A program made the translations under genes and the position numbers. From assembly GCF_008831285.2 (NCBI RefSeq), contig NW_022204537.1, positions 32,501 through 50,000 on the forward strand: a stretch of 17,500 nt of DNA. Direction: 5' to 3'. The DNA comes from Nymphaea colorata. Taxonomy: Eukaryota > Streptophyta > Magnoliopsida > Nymphaeales > Nymphaeaceae. The notes under the pieces were generated by a model. That model ran no database searches and was not told where the DNA came from. It saw nothing but the letters and a program-made list of their open reading frames with translations. Numbering within the stretch: position 1 is the first letter of the stretch; every line of letters starts with the position of its first letter. Below are positions 11,368 to 17,500 of the stretch, in pieces.

Positions 11368-11412
11368 AAAAACCCGTACTCGATAAATAAAAAAATCCGA
11401 GCGCGGGTTTTT
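11368..11412 (+). other. Imperfect hairpin between psaC and ndhD
   Basis: The arm at 11368-11382 (AAAAACCCGTACTCG) pairs with 11398-11412 (CGAGCGCGGGTTTTT) over 15 positions with two mismatches, leaving a 15-nt A-rich loop. On the + strand it lies 47 bp after the psaC stop and 32 bp before the ndhD start, so it could mark the psaC 3' end or affect processing of a joint transcript. The role is inference. Confidence 0.6.
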
Positions 11413-11444
11413 CTGGTCAAATCAAAGTGTATTTTGTCTTTACT

Positions 11445-12935
11445 ATGAGTGATTTTTATTGGTTAACAATCATTGTTGTTTGCCCATATCCGCGGGTTCC
11501 TTAATTGCTCTTTTCCCTCATAGAGGAAATAAGGTAGTTCGATGGTATACTATCTGTATCTGCTTATTTGAACTCCTTCTAACGACCTACGTATTCTGTT
11601 ATCATTTTAAATTGGACGATCCATTAATCCAATTGGAAGAAGACTTTAACTGGATAAATATTTTTGATTTTCACTGGAGACTCGGAATCGACGGACTTTC
11701 TATAGGACCCATTTTATTGACAGGATTTATCACTACTTTAGCTACTTCAGCGGCTTGGCCAGTTACCCGAAATTCGCGATTGTTCCATTTCCTGATGTTA
11801 GCAATGTACAGTGGTCAAATAGGATCATTTTCTTCTCGAGACCTCTTACTTTTTTTCATCATGTGGGAATTAGAATTAATTCCTGTTTACCTACTTTTAT
11901 CCATGTGGGGAGGAAAGAAACGTCTGTACTCAGCTACAAAGTTCATTTTGTACACTGCAGGAGGTTCCATTTTTCTCTTAATGGAGTTCTAGGTATGGGT
12001 TTATATGGTTCCAATGAACCAACATTAATTTGAAACATTAGCTAATCAATCGTATCCCGTGGCATTGGAAATAATATTTTATTTGGGTTTCCTTATTGCT
12101 TATGCTGTCAAATCACCGATCATACCTTTACATACATGGTTGCCAGATACCCATGGAGAGGCGCATTACAGTACATGTATGCTTCTAGCTGGAATCTTAT
12201 TAAAAATGGGAGCATACGGGTTGGTTCGGGTCAATATGGAATTATTACCCCACGCCCATTCCATATTTTCTCCTTGGTTGATGATAGTAGGGACTATTCA
12301 AATAATCTATGCAGCTTTAACTTCTCTTGGTCAACGCAATTTAAAAAAGAGAATAGCCTATTCTTCCGTATCTCATATGGGTTCATAATAATAGGAATTA
12401 GTTCTATAACCGATGCGGGACTCAATGAGCTATTTTACAAATCATCTCTCATGGATTTATTGGTGCTGCACTTTTTTTCCTGGCAGGAACAAGTTATGAT
12501 AGAATACGTCTTCGTTATCTTAACGAAATGGGGGAATAGCTATACTAATGCCAAGAATCTTTACGATGTTCAGTAGCTTCTCAATGGCTTCTCTCGCATT
12601 ACAGGAATGATGGTTTGTTGCAGAATTTGTGATATTTTTGGGAATAATTACTAGCCCAAAATACCTTGTAATGTCAAAAATACTAATTACTTTTGTAATG
12701 GCAATTGGAATGATATTAACTCCTATTTATTCATTATCTATGTCACGCCAGATGTTCTATGGATACAGGTTATTCAATGTTCCCAAGTCTCACTTTGTGG
12801 ATTCTGGACCACGAGAAATCTTTATTTGATGTGTATCCTTTTACCTATAATAGGTATTGGTATTTATCCAGATTTCGTTCTTTCACTATCAGTTGACAAG
12901 TAGAAACTATTCTATCTAATTACTTTCATGGGTAG
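11445..12935 (+). CDS. ndhD: ndhD, NDH complex ND4-type membrane subunit, frameshifted, encoded ATG start
   Basis: NdhD is the ND4-type, antiporter-like subunit of the NDH membrane arm. It begins [12 protein letters not shown] at a genomic ATG, whereas many eudicots have ACG edited to AUG. Conserved blocks include [60 protein letters not shown] and SVSHMGFIIIG. I count twelve one-base losses, near 11480, 11983, 12029, 12031, 12380, 12427, 12530, 12602, 12610, 12615, 12828 and 12899. Adding them gives exactly 1503 bp, 500 aa, the canonical length, ending at a TAG at 12933-12935. Ser codons fall at positions 128 and 225, known editing sites in Arabidopsis, while codons 293 and 296 are already Leu. 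It converges on ccsA. Confidence 0.96.
11825..11827 (+). other. Candidate C-to-U RNA-editing codon, ndhD Ser128
   Basis: TCA at codon 128 (after the lesion count) in [10 protein letters not shown]. This is the known ndhD-2 site in Arabidopsis (S to L), and grasses encode Leu there. Editing of the C at 11826 is inferred, not seen. Confidence 0.6.
12113..12115 (+). other. Candidate C-to-U RNA-editing codon, ndhD Ser225
   Basis: TCA at codon 225 (after the lesion count) in [14 protein letters not shown], the known ndhD-3 site; grasses encode Leu there. Editing of the C at 12114 is inferred. Confidence 0.6.
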
Positions 12936-13096
12936 CTTTCATGGATGGATTTTTTTATGGTTATGGCAGCACAGAAGATCCAATCCAATAATCCTGCACT
13001 GCTGTTTACAAACAAATCAATCGTTGGCTAGACCAATCAAAAGGAAAAGAAGATTTTCCTTCTATCAAGTCAAAAAATGCAATTAAATGAAGAAAT

Positions 13097-13151
13097 TGTA
13101 ATCAGAAATATCTGTAGTTTTATTATTTAACTACAGATATTTCTGATTACA
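13097..13151. terminator. Perfect 23-bp stem-loop between ndhD and ccsA
   Basis: Arms at 13097-13119 and 13129-13151 are exact reverse complements (23 bp) around a 9-nt AT-only loop at 13120-13128. It lies between convergent 3' ends and forms in transcripts of either strand. In plastids such structures mostly stabilise and define mRNA 3' ends and do not terminate strongly; the role here is inferred from position. Confidence 0.8.
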
Positions 13152-13191
13152 TATATATCTTTCACCTTATACATATAATGTATAAATGAGA

Positions 13192-13220
13192 TAATAATAT
13201 TATGGTTAATAATATTATGG
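13192..13220. repeat. AT-rich direct repeat, two copies of 14 bp
   Basis: TAATAATATTATGG occurs at 13192-13205 and 13207-13220, separated by one T. Each copy contains a palindromic AATATT core. Confidence 0.8.
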
Positions 13221-13293
13221 TATATGAGAGGGTATATGAGAATGAAAGGGTATGTGTACAATCTTTCTATGTATTCTGCAGTTTTTTCTTCAA

Positions 13294-14215
13294 TTAGATG
13301 TTTAATGTGAATGAACCATAAACTATGTAGCCCTCTTCCTAATAGATTGACCCCAAAATAGCAGATCCAAATTATAAGAAATCCCATAGAAGCCACAATT
13401 GCTGAATTTGCACCTTGCAAACTTTTATTTGTTCTAGTATGTAAATAAATCGCGAATACGGTCCAAGTAATAAATGCCCAGGTTTCTTTGGGGTCCCAAT
13501 TCCAATAAGATCCCATGCCTCATTAGCCCATACTGCTCCTGAAAGAATACCTATAGTTAAAAGGGTAAAACCCAAGCCAATGACACGATAACTCCAAGAA
13601 TCCAATCGCTGAGTCAATTGATACCTGTGATAATTTCTAAACGAAAAATTCACGTATGGGTCTCATCAAAAGAAAATGAACTAATTAATAAATGATTGGT
13701 TTACCGAAAATATCTATCTTTCTTCTAAACGTAATGACCAGGAGAGTTATGGATAATAATGATCCACATAAAAGAGCTGCATAGCTCAACAACATCATAC
13801 TTACGTGCATCATTAACCACGGGATTGGAGAGCAGGCACTAATATTGCGGATTGATGCATTTTAGTTAAAAGACCCGAAGTGGCAAAGCCTTGGGTTAAA
13901 ATAGCGCTTGGGGCGGTTATTTACTGAAAAAATTCTTATAGTTTCTAAAATATGGAACTATATGAATAAGGGAGAAACTCCATGAAAGGAACATTAATGA
14001 TTCATATAGATCACTTAATGGTACATGTCCCGAATAAATCCAACGAGTAACTAATAATCCTGTTATACAGAAAAAAGTACTATCATGCCTTTTTCTGACG
14101 AATCACATAGTCCTACAATTTCATAGACCAAGGTCATCAGATGAGTAGGAATCACAATTGAAATGATCGAAAAAGATATGTGAGTTAATATATGTTCTAA
14201 AGTTGCAAATATCAT
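13294..14215 (-). CDS. ccsA: ccsA, cytochrome c biogenesis protein, frameshifted
   Basis: CcsA is a thylakoid membrane protein of the System II pathway that attaches haem to c-type cytochromes such as cytochrome f. On the - strand it starts at 14215 as [20 protein letters not shown]. Later blocks are [48 protein letters not shown] and WLMMHVSMM. The haem-handling tryptophan-rich motif [20 protein letters not shown] follows, then [20 protein letters not shown]. Six one-base losses are needed (near 14075, 13924, 13836, 13698, 13655 and 13516) and one extra T near 13321, after which it ends [11 protein letters not shown] at the stop 13296-13294. Corrected length is about 308 aa, slightly short of the usual 313-330. 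Identity is certain; the exact frame between 13650 and 13720 is less so. Confidence 0.94.
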
Positions 14216-14329
14216 AAACAATCATTTTTTGTTTTTATAGTTATAAAAAAAGGGAACCCTTCCTTAATACCGAATGTAAATATGGTATCGAATTAAAGGA
14301 TCCGTTGTGTCCTTTTTTGTTTTAGAGAA

Positions 14330-14408
14330 TGCCGCCACTCGGACTCGAACCGAGATGCTCTAGCACTGCTTCCTAAGAACAGCGTGTCTACCGATTTCAC
14401 CATGCGGC
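14330..14408 (-). tRNA. trnL-UAG: tRNA-Leu (UAG), one acceptor-stem base missing
   Basis: Reading the - strand from 14408: GCCGCATGGTG, D-arm GAAATCGGTAGACAC, anticodon loop CTTAGGA (anticodon TAG), a long type II variable arm, T-loop GGTTCGAGTCC and 3' GGCGGCA. The usual plastid gene starts GCCGCTATGG and is 80 nt; here it is 79 nt, lacking one T in the 5' acceptor strand (near 14403). The anticodon stem has T where C is usual, giving a G-U pair. It sits between ccsA and rpl32 as expected. The missing base follows the window-wide deletion pattern and is probably not real. Confidence 0.95.
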
Positions 14409-14563
14409 TTGTTCGAAGTAATACTAACTCATGCATATTCAATCGTCGATATTGAGAGGTTCAATGCAATTGCAATAGATGATTATGAATCAATCGAAGA
14501 ATAGCCATTCAAGTCAATATTTGAAGGTTCCATAATTGTTACTAGCTTACCTTAAAGCTTAGT

Positions 14564-14601
14564 AATAGTGAATCGATGGGGAAATAGTGAATCGATGGGG
14601 A
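14564..14601. repeat. 19-bp perfect tandem duplication
   Basis: Two identical copies, 14564-14582 and 14583-14601, each AATAGTGAATCGATGGGGA. Confidence 0.95.
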
Positions 14602-14618
14602 AAATGGCAATCCCCATC
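14594..14618. other. GC-rich 8-bp hairpin downstream of rpl32
   Basis: GATGGGGA (14594-14601) pairs perfectly with TCCCCATC (14611-14618) around a 9-nt loop. The left arm lies in copy 2 of the 19-bp duplication, so copy 1 (14575-14582) offers an alternative partner with a larger loop. It could be an rpl32 3'-end element; this is inference. Confidence 0.6.
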
Positions 14619-14800
14619 TCGCAAATCATATAAAAATGCACTCTATTCACTATATTGACCTTGTATCTTGCGTCTAATAACGCCCTTTAAAACACAAATA
14701 GTGCCATTTTGAGGGCCCAATATATGATACAGAATCATTAATTTATCCAATCATTGATTGATGTTGATTTAGATCATTTGAAGGGTTTCTTATCACATTA

Positions 14801-14980
14801 TTATTTATTCTTTGCTTTTTTATTTCATTTTTTTGTCGTACAAAAAAAACCTTTTGATAACCGGTAGAAATGGATTTAGCTAAAGAAAAAGCTTTTACCG
14901 CTGCCCAATATCCCTTTCTCTTCCAAAAATTTCTACGAATATGCTTTTTTGATATAGAAGTACGTTTTTTGAACCGCCAT
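14801..14980 (-). CDS. rpl32: rpl32, 50S ribosomal protein L32, frameshifted
   Basis: L32 is a small basic protein of the plastid 50S subunit. On the - strand it starts at 14980. With repair near 14969 (GTTCAAAAAACG for expected GTTCCAAAAAAACG, two bases) it reads [20 protein letters not shown], the family N-terminus, followed by [20 protein letters not shown] and FFVRQKNE. A third lost A near 14815 gives the end KKAKNK at the stop 14803-14801; without it the frame runs on past 14800. Corrected length is 183 bp, 60 aa, slightly longer than the common 50-57. No continuous reading frame exists in the raw sequence, so a plain ORF scan misses it. It diverges from ndhF. Confidence 0.92.
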
Positions 14981-15599
14981 GCAAAAATGAACTTTCTAAG
15001 TTGAATGTGAAAGACATGTATTGTTCAAAATAGATCATTAATTCTTTCTATTCATATATCTATTATTTAGTTTATAGATTTCTTCATAACATACAAATAT
15101 GCGCATATAGCATTATAATAGGGACTAAACTAAATTATTGCTAGGACTCAAACTCAAGTTGGAGAATAAAAAAGAAAGGAGATTCGATTCGCTAGGTATA
15201 ACTCTCATAGAAAAAAATAGTTATCTTTTTCTCTTTTTGAAGTATTCATTATCATTATTATTGCATACAATGAAAATCTCAGAAGAAAGAAAATTGTACT
15301 AATTGTTTCATATCTCCATTCATTAGGATCGATGGTATCAACTACCGATGAAATCGACCCCCGCAGATAAATAATATAAAAAGAAAAATAAATAAAATAA
15401 AAGGTTACAATTCCTATCTCAGTCTATTTCAATAGACCATATATATAACCTACATATACCTACCGTCGTAATACATTTAATAACAATAACCAGAAATTAA
15501 TTACCTACATGAGATAAAACAATAAGATTTTCTCTACCAATTGATCCCATTAAAGCATAGCGCCCCCACGATTCGAATAATACTTTTGTTCAATGATCC

Positions 15600-15621
15600 A
15601 TTACTTGAACATTACTTGAAC
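15600..15621. repeat. 11-bp tandem duplication
   Basis: ATTACTTGAAC occurs twice, at 15600-15610 and 15611-15621, in the rpl32-ndhF spacer. Confidence 0.9.
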
Positions 15622-15645
15622 TTGATTAAGGCAATTTAAGTAACC

Positions 15646-15671
15646 TCTTACTTCACCTTCTTACTTCACCC
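15646..15671. repeat. 13-bp tandem duplication
   Basis: TCTTACTTCACCT (15646-15658) is followed by TCTTACTTCACCC (15659-15671). It is a second small duplication within 25 bp of the previous one. Confidence 0.88.
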
Positions 15672-15843
15672 ATATGGAGGTTACAAGTATCATAGAATTT
15701 CCACAAGTTCTGGTGGAAGCCAATCAATCAGTTTCAAATTAAATTTAAATTAGTTAATGATTTTGGATAAAGATCTTGTTGGGTTGAGTTATTTGCGGAT
15801 CTCATGATCCATATCAAAAGCTAATAATTACTTCACCCCTAGT

Positions 15844-15865
15844 ATTAAGCAATAATTTGCTTAAT
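15844..15865. other. 9-bp perfect hairpin in the rpl32-ndhF spacer
   Basis: ATTAAGCAA (15844-15852) pairs with TTGCTTAAT (15857-15865) around a 4-nt TAAT loop. The role is unknown; it lies about 230 bp upstream of ndhF. Confidence 0.65.
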
Positions 15866-16090
15866 TATATCATTTGACCAATTCAATTGTAACTCCTTGG
15901 GTCAAATTTTAAATAGTCGAGGAAGAGCGAGATTAATAAAAAAGAATATTCTTTTCGTATCCTTATTTTGGTTTGTGTTAAAAAAAAAAATAAATAGAAC
16001 TGGTGATGAATGTGAATTGGGAACAAATTAATATAATTAATTAGAAGAAAATAGAGGAAAAAGGTTTGATTTAATTTTATTATTATGGTT

Positions 16091-17500
16091 ATGGAACGCA
16101 CATATCAATATGCATGGATTATACCTTTCGTTCCGCTTCTAGTTACTATGTTAATAGGATTGGAACTCCTGCTTAATCCGACAGCAACAAAAAATATTCG
16201 TCGTATATGGGCTTTTCCCGCTGTTTTATTGTAAGTATAGTTATGGTCTTTTCCACTAGCTGGCGATCCAGCAAATCAATGGTAGCTCAATTTATGAATA
16301 TCTATGTCTTGGAGCATCACTAGTGATTTTTCCTTAGAATTCGGCTACTTGATTGATCCACTTACTTCTATTATGTCGATATTAATCACTACTGTTGGAA
16401 TCCTGGTTCTTATCTATAGTGATAATTATATGTCTCATGACCGAGGATATTGAGATTTTTTGCTTATATGAGTTTTTTCAATACAGCGATGCTGGGATTA
16501 GTTACTAGTCCCAATTTGATACAATCCATATTTTTTGGGAACTAGTGGGAATGTGTTCCTATCTGTTAATAGGTTTTTGGTTTACCCGACCAATTGCAGC
16601 AAATGCCTGTCAAAAAGCGTTTGTGACCAATCGTGTGGGGGATTTGGTTTATTATTAGGAATCCTAGGTTTTTATTTAATAACAGGTAGTTTCGAATTTC
16701 AGGATTTATTCGAAATATTCAATGATTCGATCATTAATAACAATGAGATGAATTCCTCATTTGCTACGCTTTGTGCCTTCTTATTATTCCTCGGTGCAGT
16801 TGCTAAATCTGCGCAATTCCCACTTCATGTATGGTTACCTGATGCTATGGAGGGACCCACTCCTATTTCGGCTCTGATACATGCGGCTACTATGGTAGCC
16901 GCAGGAATTTTTCTTGTAGCTCGGCTTCTTCCTCTTTTCATAGCCATACCTTACATAATGAATATCATATCTTTGATAGGTGTAATAACGGTACTATTAG
17001 GAGCTACCTTAGCTCTGCTCAAAGAGATATTAAGAGAAGTTTAGCTTATTCCACGATGTCTCAATTGGGATACATTATGTTAGCTTTGGTATAGGTTCTA
17101 TCGAGCCGCTTTATTCCATTTGATCACTCATGCTTATTCTAAGCATTATTGTTTTAGGGTCTGGATCAATCATTCATTCCATGGAACCCATTATTGGGTA
17201 TTCTCGACTAAGAGTCAGAACATGGTTCTTATGGGCGGTTTAACTAAATATATGCCAATTACAAAAACAACTTTTTTTTTAGGTACACTTTCTCTTTGTG
17301 GTATTCCACCCCTCGCTTGTTTTTGGTCCAAAGACGAAATTCTTAATGATAGTTTTGTATTCACCGATTTTTGCGATATAGCTTTCTACACAGCAGGATT
17401 ACTGCATTTATATGTTTCGTATGTATTTACTTACTTTCGAAGGGCATTTACGTAGTCATTTTTCAAAATTACAGCGGACACACAAATAGTTCCTTCTATT
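16091..17500 (+). CDS. ndhF: ndhF, NDH complex ND5-type membrane subunit, 5' part, frameshifted
   Basis: NdhF is the ND5-type, antiporter-like subunit at the distal end of the NDH membrane arm, usually about 740 aa; roughly the first 475 codons are here and it runs off the window. It starts [20 protein letters not shown] at 16091; an in-frame ATG two codons earlier (16085) is possible but not the family start. Blocks include [66 protein letters not shown] and [20 protein letters not shown], then [20 protein letters not shown]. About sixteen one-base losses are needed, densest between 17080 and 17430, plus perhaps one gain near 17463. Codon 97 is a candidate editing site. Identity is certain. 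Confidence 0.95.
16376..16378 (+). other. Candidate C-to-U RNA-editing codon, ndhF Ser97
   Basis: TCG at codon 97 (after three lesions are counted) in [12 protein letters not shown]. ndhF codon 97 (S to L) is a known editing site in several angiosperms. Editing of the C at 16377 is inferred. Confidence 0.5.

Larger units (their letters stand above)
12936..13293. other. ndhD-ccsA spacer (convergent 3' ends)
   Basis: This spacer of about 360 bp lies between the 3' ends of two convergent genes. It contains a perfect long hairpin (13097-13151) and a 14-15-bp AT-rich direct repeat (13192-13220), both listed separately. No gene is seen. Confidence 0.7.
14409..14800. other. trnL-rpl32 spacer
   Basis: This spacer of about 390 bp holds a 19-bp tandem duplication (14564-14601) and an overlapping GC-rich hairpin (14594-14618), listed separately. 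The rest is AT-rich with no gene seen. It lies downstream of rpl32 and upstream of trnL on the - strand. Confidence 0.65.
14981..16090. other. rpl32-ndhF divergent spacer
   Basis: This spacer of about 1.1 kb separates divergent genes and is strongly AT-rich. It must hold the upstream signals of both, but I see no convincing -35/-10 pair. Structures present are tandem repeats at 15600-15621 and 15646-15671, a 9-bp hairpin at 15844-15865, an 8-bp inverted repeat (15872-15879 with 15900-15907) and an 11-A run at 15980-15990. An antisense open frame at 15883-16101 is low-complexity and overlaps the ndhF start; I do not call it. Confidence 0.7.

Noticed and set aside
13127-13293. Extended C-terminus of CcsA in the raw frame
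   Set aside because: It translates spacer and hairpin sequence and arises from one extra T; the family frame stops at 13294.
14981-16090. Bacterial-type promoters for rpl32 and ndhF
   Set aside because: Several TTGA- and TATAAT-like words exist in this AT-rich DNA, but none has a convincing spacing or context.
15883-16101. 72-codon antisense open frame upstream of ndhF
   Set aside because: AT-rich and Ile/Leu/Phe-biased; it overlaps the ndhF start on the other strand. Nothing supports expression.

Overview
This window is a stretch of a land-plant plastid genome, almost certainly an angiosperm. It covers most of the small single-copy (SSC) region. The gene set and order are diagnostic: the 3' part of ycf1, then rps15, ndhH, ndhA (split by a group II intron), ndhI, ndhG, ndhE, psaC and ndhD on the + strand; then ccsA, trnL-UAG and rpl32 on the - strand; then the 5' part of ndhF on the + strand. 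This is the usual SSC order read in reverse of the common map orientation, and both SSC orientations occur naturally. I cannot name the species. A functional set of ndh genes argues against a parasitic or ndh-less lineage.

Layout: 1-4579 is ycf1 (TIC214), entered mid-gene and rich in short coding minisatellites. 4580-5017 is a spacer with a 29-bp repeat present three times. 5018-12935 is a co-directional block (rps15-ndhH-ndhA-ndhI-ndhG-ndhE-psaC-ndhD) encoding the 30S protein S15, six subunits of the thylakoid NDH complex and the PsaC iron-sulfur subunit of photosystem I. ndhD converges on ccsA across a spacer with a perfect 23-bp hairpin. rpl32 and ndhF diverge from a spacer of about 1.1 kb that must hold the upstream signals of both.

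The dominant oddity is that nearly every protein gene is broken by frameshifts although the protein sequence on either side is strongly conserved. I walked each gene codon by codon against remembered family consensus. Outside ycf1 I needed roughly 65 single-base losses and only one or two gains. Most losses remove one base from a run of identical bases. After correction several genes recover their usual length: ndhH 1182 bp, ndhD 1503 bp, ndhA exon 2 539 bp. Known RNA-editing codons also fall at the expected positions. Only psaC reads through intact, as expected by chance for its small size at about one lesion per 110 bp. The best reading is an intact plastid region carried in a deletion-biased, unpolished sequence, not a decaying locus. 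A nuclear plastid-DNA insertion is the main alternative. I therefore label the genes as CDS and describe the lesions.

The proteins fall into three groups. NdhA, D, E, F, G, H and I belong to the chloroplast NDH complex (cyclic electron flow around photosystem I), and PsaC passes electrons from photosystem I to ferredoxin, its electron donor. CcsA attaches haem to c-type cytochromes. rps15, rpl32, trnL-UAG and ycf1 serve translation and protein import. I found no mobile element, CRISPR array or novel defence-like system.
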